From Flavobacterium sp. ALD4 (GTDB lineage Bacteria > Bacteroidota > Bacteroidia > Flavobacteriales > Flavobacteriaceae), in the NCBI RefSeq assembly GCF_002836475.1, contig NZ_PJBJ01000029.1:62001-126000 (forward strand): 64,000 nt of DNA, read 5' to 3'. This document shows positions 52,639-62,786 of this stretch, one piece after another. Made by a program: the position numbers and the translations under genes. The notes under the pieces are model-generated. The model did no database searches and was not told the origin of the DNA. It saw only the letters and a program-made list of their open reading frames with translations. Numbering within the stretch: position 1 is the first letter of the stretch; each line of letters starts with the position of its first letter.

Positions 52639-54078
52639 ATGAAAAAAATATTAGTTGCCAATAGGGGAGAAATTGCCATTAGAGTAATGAAGACCGCCCA
52701 GAAAATGGGTATTAAAACAGTGGCTGTTTACTCAACAGTTGATAGAAACGCCCCACATGTCAAATTTGCAGATGAAGCGGTTTGGATAGGCGAATCACCT
52801 TCAAACCAGTCTTATTTGTTAGGCGATAAAATTATTGAAGTGGCCAAATCCTTGGGCGTGGATGCTATTCACCCAGGGTATGGGTTTTTGAGTGAAAACG
52901 CTGATTTTGCAGAGAAAGCAGAACAAAATAATATCATTTTTATTGGGCCTAAGTCAAAAGCCATACACATAATGGGGAGTAAGTTGGCTGCTAAAGAAGC
53001 AGTTAAGGCTTATAATATTCCAATGGTTCCTGGTTTAGACGAGGCTATCACCGATATTGAAAAAGCAAAAGGAGTTGCTCGAGAAATAGGCTTTCCTATT
53101 TTAATTAAAGCTTCTGCCGGTGGTGGTGGAAAAGGGATGCGCGTTGTCGAGAATGAAGAAGAGTTTGAATCCCAAATGAAAAGAGCAATCAGTGAAGCAA
53201 TAAATGCTTTTGGTGATGGTGCTGTTTTTATTGAGAAATATGTGGGATCACCTCGTCATATAGAAATTCAAATCATGGCCGACAGTCATGGAAATATCTT
53301 GTACTTATTCGAAAGAGAATGCAGCATACAACGTCGCCATCAAAAAGTAATAGAGGAAGCTCCTTCCTCAGTTTTAACACCGGAATTACGTAAAAAAATG
53401 GGGGAGGCCGCCGTATTGGTCGCCAAGTCTTGTGATTATCTTGGAGCAGGAACAGTTGAGTTTTTATTGGACGAAAAAAATAATTTCTTTTTTCTCGAAA
53501 TGAATACCCGTTTGCAGGTGGAGCATCCTGTGACGGAATGGATTACCGGACTGGATTTGGTAGAATTGCAAATCAAGGTAGCTAGGGGAGAAGCTTTAGG
53601 AATGAAACAGCAAGATTTGAAAATAAAAGGACATGCGTTGGAATTGCGTGTGTATGCCGAAGATTCCATGAACGAATTTTTGCCAAGCGTAGGATATTTG
53701 GATGTGTATCAATTGCCTGTTGGCGATGGAATTCGTGTCGATAACGGTTTTGAGCAAGGGATGGATATTCCAATCTATTATGACCCGATGCTTGCCAAGT
53801 TGATAACGTATGGCGAGACCAGAGAAGAGGCCATCCAGATTATGCTTAAGGCAATTGATGGTTACCTAGTCAAAGGTGTGGAAACTACTTTGCCTTTCGG
53901 TAAATTTGTATTTGAGCATGAAGCTTTTCGCTCTGGGAATTTTGACACACATTTCGTGAAAAAATACTACAGTGCTGACCTATTGAAAAACCAATTGGCG
54001 CAAGAAGGCGAAATTGCCGCTATGATCGCTTTGAAACAATATTTTGAAGATCAAAAAATAGTACGATTACCCAATTAA
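52639..54078 (+). CDS. accC: Biotin carboxylase subunit of an acyl-CoA carboxylase
   Basis: 479 residues. It carboxylates biotin using ATP and bicarbonate. ATP-grasp features: I-H-P-G-Y-G-F-L-S-E-N, K-A-S-A-G-G-G-G-K-G-M, E-R-E-C-S-I-Q-R-R-H-Q-K, E-M-N-T-R-L-Q-V-E-H. It follows the carrier gene by 86 bases and precedes the carboxyltransferase by 98. The exact substrate is set by the carboxyltransferase; the symbol follows the usual family name. Confidence 0.94.
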   Translation: MKKILVANRGEIAIRVMKTAQKMGIKTVAVYSTVDRNAPHVKFADEAVWIGESPSNQSYLLGDKIIEVAKSLGVDAIHPGYGFLSENADFAEKAEQNNIIFIGPKSKAIHIMGSKLAAKEAVKAYNIPMVPGLDEAITDIEKAKGVAREIGFPILIKASAGGGGKGMRVVENEEEFESQMKRAISEAINAFGDGAVFIEKYVGSPRHIEIQIMADSHGNILYLFERECSIQRRHQKVIEEAPSSVLTPELRKKMGEAAVLVAKSCDYLGAGTVEFLLDEKNNFFFLEMNTRLQVEHPVTEWITGLDLVELQIKVARGEALGMKQQDLKIKGHALELRVYAEDSMNEFLPSVGYLDVYQLPVGDGIRVDNGFEQGMDIPIYYDPMLAKLITYGETREEAIQIMLKAIDGYLVKGVETTLPFGKFVFEHEAFRSGNFDTHFVKKYYSADLLKNQLAQEGEIAAMIALKQYFEDQKIVRLPN

Positions 54079-54176
54079 AACAGTTGTTTTAACCATGGAG
54101 AGTGGGAATAGTAAGGATTACTTTTTCTGAATGGTTTTAAAGAAAATAAAAATAGTAGCGGTTTAAAAAGTGTAGT

Positions 54177-55718
54177 ATGAAAGACAAAATAGAAGAATTA
54201 AACGATAAAATTGCTCAAGCCCATTTGGGTGGAGGTAAAAATAGAATTGCAAAGCAACACCAAAAGAAGAAATTAACCGCCAGAGAGCGAGTTGACTATT
54301 TGATGGATGAAGGTTCTTTTGAAGAAATAGGTATATTGGTAACGCACCGTACCACAGATTTCGGAATGGAAAAAGAATTGTATTACGGTGATGGTGTTAT
54401 TACTGGCTACGGAACTATTAACGGAAGATTAGTCTATGTTTTTGCTCAGGATTTTACCGTTTTTGGTGGGGCTCTGTCTGAAACACATGCCGAAAAAATC
54501 TGTAAAGTGATGGATATGGCAGTCAAAATGGGAGCACCCATGATCGGACTGAACGATTCAGGTGGCGCTCGTATTCAAGAAGGGGTGCGCTCTTTGGGTG
54601 GTTATGCCGATATTTTTTATAGAAACGTACAGGCAAGTGGAGTGATTCCGCAAATATCTGCTATTATGGGCCCCTGCGCTGGTGGAGCGGTATATTCTCC
54701 TGCCATGACTGACTTTACCATGATGGTGGAAGATACCAGTTATATGTTTGTAACTGGACCTAGTGTAGTAAAAACGGTTACTAATGAAACCGTAACATCA
54801 GAGGAACTGGGAGGCGCAAGCACACATTCCACTAAGAGTGGTGTGGCACATTGTACTTCTGCAAATGATGTGGAATGTCTGGAAGATTTAAAAAAATTAT
54901 TGAGTTATTTACCGCAAAGTAATAAAGAGACGACCGCAAAGTTGCCTTATGAACTAAACGATGAGGTACGCGAACAACTCGCAACTATTATTCCTGATAA
55001 CCCGAACAAGCCGTATGACATGCATGGTGTTATTGCCGGTATTATAGATGAGGATTCCTTTTTTGAAGTACATAAAAATTATGCCGAAAATATTATTGTG
55101 GGCTTTGCCAGATTAGGCGGAAGAAGCATCGGTATTGTGGCAAATCAGCCTTTGTACCTAGCTGGAGTTTTGGATGTAAATAGCTCGAAAAAAGCGGCAC
55201 GATTTACCCGTTTTTGTGATTGTTTCAACATCCCTTTGTTGGTCTTGGTAGATGTACCGGGTTTCTTACCTGGAACAGATCAAGAGTGGCAAGGGATTAT
55301 CGTACACGGTGCTAAACTGCTGTATGCGTTAAGCGAAGCTACCGTACCTAGAGTTACCGTTATCACACGTAAAGCTTATGGTGGTGCTTATGACGTGATG
55401 AACTCGAAACACATTGGTGCCGACATGAATTATGCATGGCCAACTGCCGAAATTGCGGTGATGGGAGCCAAAGGGGCTTCGGAAATTATCTTTAAAAACG
55501 AAATTAATAAAGCGGAAGATCCCGCAGCTAAACTTTTAGAAAAAGAAGCAGAGTATGCAAAGTTGTTTGCCAATCCTTACACTGCAGCTCAAAGAGGTTT
55601 TGTAGATGAGGTGATCTTGCCGCAAGACACCCGCAGAAAATTGATTAAAGCCTATAGTATGCTTGAAAATAAGGTAAGTGTTACTCCCAATAGAAAACAC
55701 GGGAATATTCCGTTGTAG
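54177..55718 (+). CDS. Acyl-CoA carboxylase carboxyltransferase subunit (PccB-like)
   Basis: 513 residues, two crotonase-fold halves. Motifs: [40 protein letters not shown]. The oxyanion-hole glycines and [13 protein letters not shown] are intact. It resembles propionyl-CoA carboxylase beta chains, which would feed methylmalonyl-CoA to B12-dependent mutase; methylcrotonyl-CoA is possible given HMG-CoA lyase in the window. Last gene of the cluster, with a terminator about 110 bases on. Confidence 0.92.
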   Translation: MKDKIEELNDKIAQAHLGGGKNRIAKQHQKKKLTARERVDYLMDEGSFEEIGILVTHRTTDFGMEKELYYGDGVITGYGTINGRLVYVFAQDFTVFGGALSETHAEKICKVMDMAVKMGAPMIGLNDSGGARIQEGVRSLGGYADIFYRNVQASGVIPQISAIMGPCAGGAVYSPAMTDFTMMVEDTSYMFVTGPSVVKTVTNETVTSEELGGASTHSTKSGVAHCTSANDVECLEDLKKLLSYLPQSNKETTAKLPYELNDEVREQLATIIPDNPNKPYDMHGVIAGIIDEDSFFEVHKNYAENIIVGFARLGGRSIGIVANQPLYLAGVLDVNSSKKAARFTRFCDCFNIPLLVLVDVPGFLPGTDQEWQGIIVHGAKLLYALSEATVPRVTVITRKAYGGAYDVMNSKHIGADMNYAWPTAEIAVMGAKGASEIIFKNEINKAEDPAAKLLEKEAEYAKLFANPYTAAQRGFVDEVILPQDTRRKLIKAYSMLENKVSVTPNRKHGNIPL

Positions 55719-55828
55719 TTTTTAATATAAGTAATAAAAACGGGCTAGACTGCCAGCTATGTGGATACGAACAGTTGTAATACACTTGTGAATAATTACA
55801 GGTGTTCTGTTTTTAAGAATTAAAATAT

Positions 55829-55875
55829 AAGCGATTGTTGAATAGAGGTAATCTATTCCCAATCGCTTTTTTTGC
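55829..55875 (+). terminator. Two-tier hairpin terminator after the carboxylase cluster
   Basis: Outer 9-bp stem (55829-55837 with 55860-55868) encloses an inner stem GAATAGA/TCTATTC, followed by T7. Confidence 0.85.
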
Positions 55876-55998
55876 CAATAGGAGCTTCCTTGATATAATA
55901 GGGTACGAAAACAAACGATTCCAAGACGAAAGGATAAGGATTTCCTTTAAATAGTGCAGTTAGTTTTGCAAGAGGCTCTAAAGGGTGGGATACCGTGA

Positions 55999-56433
55999 CT
56001 AAGCTATGTCTTTTAGGAACTCATCGTATTCTGAATAGAAAAGCTCTAAAGCATTCATTTTTTCGTTGTAAAAAGTAAAGATTTCGTCCCAGTATTGTCG
56101 GTTACTGACACTCACACCCAGTTTTTCAACCCAAATACGACTAATTGTTTTCCCGTTTTCAAGAACGTAGTCTCGTTCAAATACTAAATCCGCAACGAAT
56201 TCTTCTTCCAATATATTTTTTAAAGCTTCCAGTTTATCAAAATAAGCATTTCGCGTATCATTGTTTCGGGGCTCAATATCAATTAAAACTTGGGCTTTCT
56301 TATTATCCACATAAAATTTAAAAGAGAAGTCTTTGATTTTTGTGTCATATAACAACCATTTTCGGGGGAATTTTTCTGCGAAAGTGACCCAGAACTCTCT
56401 TTTTAATTTTTGAGTTTCTTCTTTGCTATACAT
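55999..56433 (-). CDS. DUF4268 domain protein
   Basis: 144 residues from M-Y-S-K-E-E-T-Q-K-L-K, the usual start; the frame extends upstream to an ATG at 56466 but the added residues are not family-like. The DUF4268 domain is seen across (F-W-V-T-F-A-E-K-F, F-S-F-K-F-Y-V-D-N-K-K-A, E-W-E-type helix R-I-W-V-E). It is related to restriction-endonuclease-like proteins of unknown function. Divergent from the Nudix gene. Confidence 0.8.
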   Translation of the reverse strand: MYSKEETQKLKREFWVTFAEKFPRKWLLYDTKIKDFSFKFYVDNKKAQVLIDIEPRNNDTRNAYFDKLEALKNILEEEFVADLVFERDYVLENGKTISRIWVEKLGVSVSNRQYWDEIFTFYNEKMNALELFYSEYDEFLKDIA

Positions 56434-56517
56434 TTTGATTGTTTGATTATTAGAAAATTTGCGCACTATTATTTTCTAGAGTATATTTACTTTAATATGC
56501 AAAAATAGACTTTGATT

Positions 56518-57168
56518 ATGGATTTTCAACATTTTTTAGAATATGTTCCTTATTTGGCGGAAGCAAAACTTCCAGCGATGGCGGCTCATATAAAAATGGT
56601 ACCGTTTGAAAGAACTGAAAGTTTGAAAAACACATTCGATGAAAATAAAACTCCAAGGATGGCGGCTGTTATGATGTTGTTTTACCCAAAGAACGGAATG
56701 ACGCATTTGGTCTTAATTGTTAGGAATTCGTATGAAGGAGTTCATTCCGGACAAATAGCATTCCCGGGAGGAAAATGGGAAACAGAAGATGAAAATTTTT
56801 CTGTGACAGCTTTGCGCGAAACACACGAAGAGGTAGGGATACACCCTGATCAGATGGAAATTATTAAATTTTTTACGCCTACCTATATTCCTCCGAGCAA
56901 CTTCATGGTTCATCCTTTTTTTGGAATCTGTAAAGATGAGGTTTGTTTCGTACCTGATCCAACGGAAGTTTCTAGCATAATTGAATTACCATTATCAGTT
57001 TTCCTGAGCGACAAAATAATAATTGATGCAACACTGTCTACTTCTTATGCTAAAAACATCAATGTACCTGCCTTTGAAATTGAAGGTCATGTTGTTTGGG
57101 GTGCAACGGCGATGATGCTTAGTGAGTTAAAAGATGTTTTAAAATCAGTGTTGGAGTTAGAAAAATGA
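56518..57168 (+). CDS. Nudix CoA pyrophosphatase
   Basis: 216 residues from the ATG; a TTG six bases earlier is in frame but less likely. A UPF0035/NudL-type CoA diphosphohydrolase: the Nudix box is G-G-K-W-E-T-E ... A-L-R-E-T-H-E-E-V-G, preceded by the family's S-G-Q-I-A-F-P-G-G-K. It hydrolyses CoA and acyl-CoA. Followed by the PlsC gene. Confidence 0.88.
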   Translation: MDFQHFLEYVPYLAEAKLPAMAAHIKMVPFERTESLKNTFDENKTPRMAAVMMLFYPKNGMTHLVLIVRNSYEGVHSGQIAFPGGKWETEDENFSVTALRETHEEVGIHPDQMEIIKFFTPTYIPPSNFMVHPFFGICKDEVCFVPDPTEVSSIIELPLSVFLSDKIIIDATLSTSYAKNINVPAFEIEGHVVWGATAMMLSELKDVLKSVLELEK

Positions 57169-57299
57169 TTGGATAAGCGGTGATCGACACAACTGTACTT
57201 GAGTTTATTATTTCAGTCTTACGATAGCAATAACAATATAGTACAAAAATAAATGTTGTAAGTTTGTATTACAAATTTAGAAAGTAAATACACAATTTT

Positions 57300-58109
57300 A
57301 TGGGTTTATTGAAGCGAAATCCTTTTGGTCACATCCTTTTTATAAAGAGATGGTTAATCCGAATTTTCGGAGCAGTTACCCATAGAAGGTATAGGGGTTT
57401 CAATGAATTAAATATTGAAGGCTCAGAAATCATTAGAAATTTACCACACACCAATGTGCTGTTCATATCGAATCATCAGACTTACTTTGCTGACGTTGTG
57501 GCGATGTTTCATGTATTTAACGCCAGTTTGAAGGGGAGAGAGGACAATATAAAAAATGTATTATATTTATGGTACCCAAAGTTGAATATATATTATGTGG
57601 CTGCCAAAGAAACGATGCAGGCAGGTTTGTTACCAAGGATAATGGCCTATGCGGGTGCAATTACGGTGGAACGTACATGGCGAGCAAAAGGCAAGGATGT
57701 TGTAGATAAAAAAGATGTAAACCCTAATGATACGGAGAATATTAAGATAGCACTTAAAGATGGTTGGGTGATTACTTTCCCCCAAGGAACGACTAAATCT
57801 TTCAAGCCTGTTCGTAAGGGAACAGCGCATATAATCAAAGAGCACCGCCCTATAGTGGTTCCTATCGTTATCGACGGTTTCCGTCGTTCCTTTGACAAAA
57901 AAGGGTTGCGCATGAAAAAGAAAGGAATCCTGCAATCGTTTATAATCAAAGAGCCTCTTGAAATTGATTATGACAATGACTCTATTGACGAAATCGTAGA
58001 GAAAGTAGAATACGCAATCGAGCAACACTGTTCTTTTCTAAAAGTAATCCCAGTCGAAGAAATCGAAGAAGAGGAAAAATTAAATAAATTCCGTAAATGG
58101 GAATATTAA
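57300..58109 (+). CDS. 1-acyl-sn-glycerol-3-phosphate acyltransferase (PlsC family)
   Basis: 269 residues. The acyltransferase core H-x4-D is visible in N-H-Q-T-Y-F-A-D-V, and F-P-Q-G-T-T is the variant of F-P-E-G-T-R, with Gln for Glu. Transfers acyl groups to lysophosphatidate in membrane lipid synthesis. A long insertion with K-K-D-V-N-P-N-D-T lies between the motifs. Whether it is the main PlsC or a paralogue is not known. Confidence 0.88.
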   Translation: MGLLKRNPFGHILFIKRWLIRIFGAVTHRRYRGFNELNIEGSEIIRNLPHTNVLFISNHQTYFADVVAMFHVFNASLKGREDNIKNVLYLWYPKLNIYYVAAKETMQAGLLPRIMAYAGAITVERTWRAKGKDVVDKKDVNPNDTENIKIALKDGWVITFPQGTTKSFKPVRKGTAHIIKEHRPIVVPIVIDGFRRSFDKKGLRMKKKGILQSFIIKEPLEIDYDNDSIDEIVEKVEYAIEQHCSFLKVIPVEEIEEEEKLNKFRKWEY

Positions 58110-58142
58110 TGCGGTACGAAACACCATTTTTTATAAAAATAC

Positions 58143-58178
58143 AAACCCAGTAATTACTAAAAATTGCTGGGTTTTCTA
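58143..58178. terminator. Terminator between PlsC and the sigma-partner gene
   Basis: A 13-bp stem with one G-T pair (58143-58155 with 58162-58174) between convergent genes. Confidence 0.75.
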
Positions 58179-58201
58179 TTTGAAAAAAATAAATACCATT
58201 A

Positions 58202-58834
58202 CTACAAGTCTATTTTCTTCAGTTCTTTATAGTTAGCGTTTAACCTTCGCAGTAAAATACCATATATCAGTCTGTAAAACAACCAGAACAGTCCAAATAG
58301 CGCTATGGTTATTAATGTTAATATTCCAGCTGTAACTGCCATTATTTTTGGGTCACTTTCTATTTTTTCTCTTAAAACAACTGTTTCGGGATTGTAAAAT
58401 AAAGCAATTACAAATCCACTAATTAGAAGAAGACCAATCACTGCCAGATTGTACCACACATAGTATTGCACCGTTTTTCGGGTTTTTAAAATATCTTTCA
58501 TCAGTTGTTTTGTAGAGGCTATTGTTGAAATTTGGAGGTAGTTTTTATAAAATAAATAAATAAAAATCACTACGACTCCATAACTTAAGTAGTTAAATAT
58601 CTTTAAATAGGAAACGATTCCATCACTGTTTATTTTTTCAAGGTAATCATCTGCATTAAAAATTAAGCTTAAAGAGGTCCATAACAAAACCTCCAAAATA
58701 CTGATAATTAAAATCCACTTCACAATGGATGATGATTTTTTATGAATCATCTTGTAAATTTCTATTTCCGATACTTGCTCAAAAGAATCTTTGTTCTTTT
58801 GCCAGTCTTTTTTTAATAAATCCAGCTCTTTCAT
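58202..58834 (-). CDS. Four-span membrane protein partnered with an ECF sigma factor
   Basis: 210 residues. A soluble N-terminal part (1-35) is followed by four hydrophobic helices (about 39-58, 88-112, 130-148, 172-196) and a basic tail. Start 5 bases after the sigma gene's stop, so they form one operon. By position it may be the membrane anti-sigma factor, though it lacks a recognisable ZAS/FecR-type motif. Confidence 0.75.
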   Translation of the reverse strand: MKELDLLKKDWQKNKDSFEQVSEIEIYKMIHKKSSSIVKWILIISILEVLLWTSLSLIFNADDYLEKINSDGIVSYLKIFNYLSYGVVVIFIYLFYKNYLQISTIASTKQLMKDILKTRKTVQYYVWYNLAVIGLLLISGFVIALFYNPETVVLREKIESDPKIMAVTAGILTLITIALFGLFWLFYRLIYGILLRRLNANYKELKKIDL

Positions 58835-58839
58835 ATTCC

Positions 58840-59334
58840 TTAAGGATTTAATATTTTTTTTAGTTTCCCTTTTATTCTATTCATTTTCACCCTGGCATTC
58901 ACTTCGCTAATCCCTAACGTCTCTGCTATCTCGCGGTAATCCTTATCCTCAAGATACATAAAAACCAATGCTTTTTCAATGTCGTTTAATTGATAAACGG
59001 CAGTATACATAAGCTTAATTTGCTCTTCCTCTTCATAATTATAATCGATGTCTTTAATAAAGTGCTGTCGGCCTTCATATTCAACGGTAGCAATGGAGCG
59101 TTTATTTTTCCGGTATAAAGTGATTGCCGTATTCAGTGCTACACGATAGGCCCAAGTCGAAAATTTGCTATCTCCTCTAAATTTAGGAAACGCCTTCCAT
59201 AACTGGATGGTGACCTCTTGAAACAAGTCTTTATGTGAATCTTCGCAATTAGTATATAACCGACAAATTTTGTGGATTATATTCTGATTTTCCTTTAATT
59301 GCGTGACAAAAGAATGTTCTAGATTTTCACTCAT
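58840..59334 (-). CDS. ECF-type RNA polymerase sigma factor
   Basis: 164 residues. Region 2 is H-K-D-L-F-Q-E-V-T-I-Q-L-W and region 4 is Y-R-E-I-A-E-T-L-G-I-S-E-V-N-A-R-V. Only sigma-2 and sigma-4 are present, as in ECF factors. First gene of a two-gene operon with the membrane protein downstream. Target genes unknown; an autoregulated promoter is not evident. Confidence 0.88.
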   Translation of the reverse strand: MSENLEHSFVTQLKENQNIIHKICRLYTNCEDSHKDLFQEVTIQLWKAFPKFRGDSKFSTWAYRVALNTAITLYRKNKRSIATVEYEGRQHFIKDIDYNYEEEEQIKLMYTAVYQLNDIEKALVFMYLEDKDYREIAETLGISEVNARVKMNRIKGKLKKILNP

Positions 59335-59819
59335 AATTCATTAGTGTACTTCAAGTCAAATTTGTTACAAAGTAATACATTTTTTAGGAGCATAAAGTGT
59401 TAGTTTAATACTTACGCCTCGTCCCGATGTACATTACAATCTCCCGAAAAAAAATCGGACGATGTTATTTCCACCGGGGCTATTTCAGCGCTTTTATTTT
59501 TTATAAAGACATTTTTTTCAAATGCTTCAATGGAGTAGCATAGCAAAATAAAAACTTACTATAAGTGTGTCCTTATAAGTAGGGAAATAGGGGTATGGTT
59601 GTAGCTATAAAAAAAACTTCAGGAAATTTATGGGATAGTGCCATATCAAGTTTATTATTTATAGTTCTAGAGTAGCTAAAATCGTTAGCTAAAGAGTGCT
59701 AAATTGAATCTAATAGTCCTTTTTTATGAAAAATTTATTTTGCTTTTATATGGGATTACTGCAAAGTAATTTATTTAATCTTCAGTAATTTTGTTTGCAG
59801 ATATGAGGATTTAGTACAT
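59335..59819. other. Non-coding region between sigma gene and decayed NDH-2
   Basis: Contains the sigma promoter and a degenerate repeat copy near 59433-59482. Otherwise nothing is seen. Confidence 0.4.
59433..59482 (+). repeat. Degenerate copy of the flavobacterial intergenic repeat
   Basis: ATTACAATC, then an A-rich centre with CCGA/TCGG, then ATTTCCAC and CGGGGCTA resemble the arms of the 22090-22172 element in reverse. Weak. Confidence 0.3.
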
Positions 59820-61185
59820 GAATATTCCAGAATCTAAGAATCCAAGAATCCAAGAATTATTATTATTGATGATGGTTTTGCATGAACTGCGTTAGCCAAA
59901 GAACTGAAGAATCAAAAAGTACAAGTAGTTCTTTGAGATAAGCATAATTACCATACTTTTCAACCGCTATTGTATCAGATGCTTTGGGAGGTCTTGAGGC
60001 AGGTTCAATTGCCTATCCGATTCGTAAGGTAATTTAGGAATATCATGATTTTTTATTTTCGACTCACCTCTGTTCAGGAAATAGACGCAAAGAACAAGAG
60101 GGTTATAGCCGAAATAGGAGCTAAGTTATGATTACCTGGTAATCGCGACCGGTTCTAAAACCAATTATTTTGGGAATAAAGATATTAAGCGCAATAGTAT
60201 GGCCATGAAAATCATTCCGCAATCTCTTAACATACGAAGTCTTATTCTGGAGAACTTTGAGCAAGCGGTCTTGACTACTGATCCTCTTGAAAAGGATAGT
60301 TTAATCAAGTTTCTAATCGTAGGTGGCGGACCTACTGGAGTAGAGCTTGCCGGAGCGTTAGCCGAGATGAAAAAAGCAATTCTTCAAAAGGATTATCCTG
60401 ATTTAGATATCGCAAAAATGGAAATTAACCTCATTCAAAGCGGCGACAGGATTCTGAATACCATGAGCGTAGATTCATCAAAGGCCGCCGAAAAATTCTT
60501 AGTAGAGCTGGGGTTTAAAATTTGGAAAAATGTACGGGTGACTAATTATGACTGTGGTGCCATAACAACAAACTCCGAGTTGGTTTTCAAAACGGGGACA
60601 GTAATCTGGACCGCCTGTGTTTAAGGAGCTGTAGTAGCGGGTTTAGATGCAAATTCTTTGCTTGAAAGGGTAGAACGCATCCGTATCAATCACTTCAGCC
60701 AGGTAAAAGCCTATGATGAAATCTTTGTAGTAGGGGATATTGCGTCTATGGAAACGGATGAATATCCAGAAGGACATCCTATCATGGGACCACCTGCTTT
60801 ATAGCAAGGAAAATTGCTTGGTAGAAATATTGTAAATTTAATTCAAAATAAAAGGATGTAGCCTTTCGAATATAATGATAAAAGATCTATGGCAACTATT
60901 GGCGGTAGCAAAGCGGTGGTAGATTTACCAAATTACCATTTTAGTGCGCAGTTTGCTTGGTTTATATGTTTGTGCATTTATTCTCGCTAATCGCATTTAA
61001 AAATAAAGCAGAATTCTTTCTTAACTGGCTTTATAATTATAGTCGTTTTGACAGTGAAGGTCGTTTGATTGTTAGACCTCACAAAAAGAAAAGTTTTACT
61101 GAATTTATAAGTGATCAAGTTGATTGCTTTAGGATCTAAAAGAGTGGTTTATTTGGAACCGAATAAATGTAGGATGTTTGTTTGA
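59820..61185 (+). pseudogene. NADH dehydrogenase II (NDH-2), decayed
   Basis: Read-through of one main frame gives a FAD/NAD(P)-dependent NADH:quinone oxidoreductase (I-I-I-I, then a broken G-G-G-F-A; V-V-L; F-Q-P-L-L-Y-Q; V-I-A-T-G-S-K-T-N-Y-F-G; V-G-G-G-P-T-G-V-E-L-A-G-A-L-A-E). Many codons have become stops: TGA near 59888, TGA near 59936, TAG near 60036, TAA at 60622, TAG near 60802 and 60858, and there are frameshifts around 60120 and near 61000. The longest intact piece is 60199-60624. It ends C-R-M-F-V-stop at 61185. Clearly non-functional. Confidence 0.9.
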
Positions 61186-61449
61186 ATAGACCAATTATGG
61201 AATAAATTTTAAAATAAAATCATGCTAATAAGTCTGTAAAGTCATTCTTACATAGCTGTTAATCAGTAGTTAAAGGGATGTGATACCATTCTTACAATGT
61301 GCTGATTGATAATGTTTTAACTTAATTTTAGTATTTTTAAATCATTGACAATCAGTCAATTACATAAAAGACCTTAGAATCATTTTTATAGCTGTTTTTT
61401 TTAAATAGTTTTGAGTTAAGTTTGACTTTTAAACCAAGCCCTAAAATTA

Positions 61450-62670
61450 ATGAAAAGCATTATTATTTCTAATTTCAAGCCCATTCTTGTGGGGAAATTA
61501 ATCGATCAACAAAAGCTAAATCAATACACTAAATTTCTGTATTACCATTTTCAAAATCTAGGTGGATTAGGTAAAAATCTAAATGATGAGATTCGAAAGG
61601 AGCCGAGTAGTTTTGATGAGATTTCAAATCAGGTTGATAAATATTCTATTCCTTCTGAAAGCATCAATAAAAGACAGGTTTTAATTTTTGAGGAGGTCGA
61701 AGATTTTCTTGAAAATGAAATGGACACTACAGCGCCTTTGGATTATGATTTCCCTTCAACTTTAGATACAAAGACAGGAGATACATTTGGACCTAAAATA
61801 GGAGTTCGAATGGAATGGTTCAAAAATAAGATGGGTTTTGTTTTTGACGAATTTTACTCAAATCTTGACGCAGCTCCTGAAAACTTAGTTCATGTAACGT
61901 GTTCCGGTTATTCTTCGCCCAGCGTTGCCCAACAGGCGGCAATAAGTAGAGAGTGGCAAACTACTCAGGTTACACATTCTTATCAAATGGGGTGTTATGG
62001 GGCTTTTCCGGCTATTCGTACGGCAAGTAGCCTGATAAGTGGCAGTACAACTAATGGAAGGGCCGATGTGGTTCATACGGAGTTACTTTCAGCTCATTTA
62101 AATTTAACCGAATTTTCTATAGCGAATACGATGATTTGCTCACTTTTTGCCGATGGTTTTATCGGGTATTCTTTGTATGAAGAAGAGTCTTTCATGAACG
62201 ATGAGACAATATTAGAGAAGAAAGGATTGCGAATTTTGGCTTCACATGAAGTTATCATTCCGGATTCATTGGAGGATATGTCTTGGGAAATAGGGGAGTA
62301 CAATTTCTTAATGACCCTTTCTAAGAGAGTTCCCGTTTTTATCCGTAAAAACGTCAAGGGTTTTTTATCGACACTTTGTGCTAAAGTAGGTGTTGATCTT
62401 GAAGCGGAAAAATCTAAAATGCATTTTGCCATACATCCAGGTGGGCCAAAAATTATTGACTACGTAGTAGATGCAATTGGAATAAATAAAGAACAAGCCA
62501 GCTGGTCCTATGATGTATTGTATCGTCATGGAAATATGTCGTCAGCTACCGTACCTCATATTTTTAATGAAATCATCAACGATTCAAATATACCGGCAGG
62601 AACAAAAATAGTTGCAATGGCGTTTGGACCCGGTCTTACGGCCACAGGATTACTACTGGAAAAAATATAA
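61450..62670 (+). CDS. Type III polyketide synthase (chalcone/stilbene synthase-like)
   Basis: 406 residues. Thiolase-fold with the Cys-His-Asn triad of type III PKS: Cys182 in Q-M-G-C-Y-G-A-F-P-A, His329 in I-H-P-G-G-P-K and Asn362 in H-G-N-M-S-S. It ends with the A-F-G-P-G-L-T loop. The N-terminal 110 residues extend beyond short relatives. Makes a polyketide (pyrone, resorcinol or similar) from CoA starters; product unknown. No tailoring enzymes or ACP are adjacent. Confidence 0.85.
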   Translation: MKSIIISNFKPILVGKLIDQQKLNQYTKFLYYHFQNLGGLGKNLNDEIRKEPSSFDEISNQVDKYSIPSESINKRQVLIFEEVEDFLENEMDTTAPLDYDFPSTLDTKTGDTFGPKIGVRMEWFKNKMGFVFDEFYSNLDAAPENLVHVTCSGYSSPSVAQQAAISREWQTTQVTHSYQMGCYGAFPAIRTASSLISGSTTNGRADVVHTELLSAHLNLTEFSIANTMICSLFADGFIGYSLYEEESFMNDETILEKKGLRILASHEVIIPDSLEDMSWEIGEYNFLMTLSKRVPVFIRKNVKGFLSTLCAKVGVDLEAEKSKMHFAIHPGGPKIIDYVVDAIGINKEQASWSYDVLYRHGNMSSATVPHIFNEIINDSNIPAGTKIVAMAFGPGLTATGLLLEKI

Positions 62671-62786
62671 GTATCGTATAGAATACAAACCAATAAAAAA
62701 GCATTCTTCTACAGATAATTTAGAATGATAAAACCGTAGTGAGTTGTAAAAAGTAAGTTGGTCAATGATGTTTCCTGACTTGTTTT

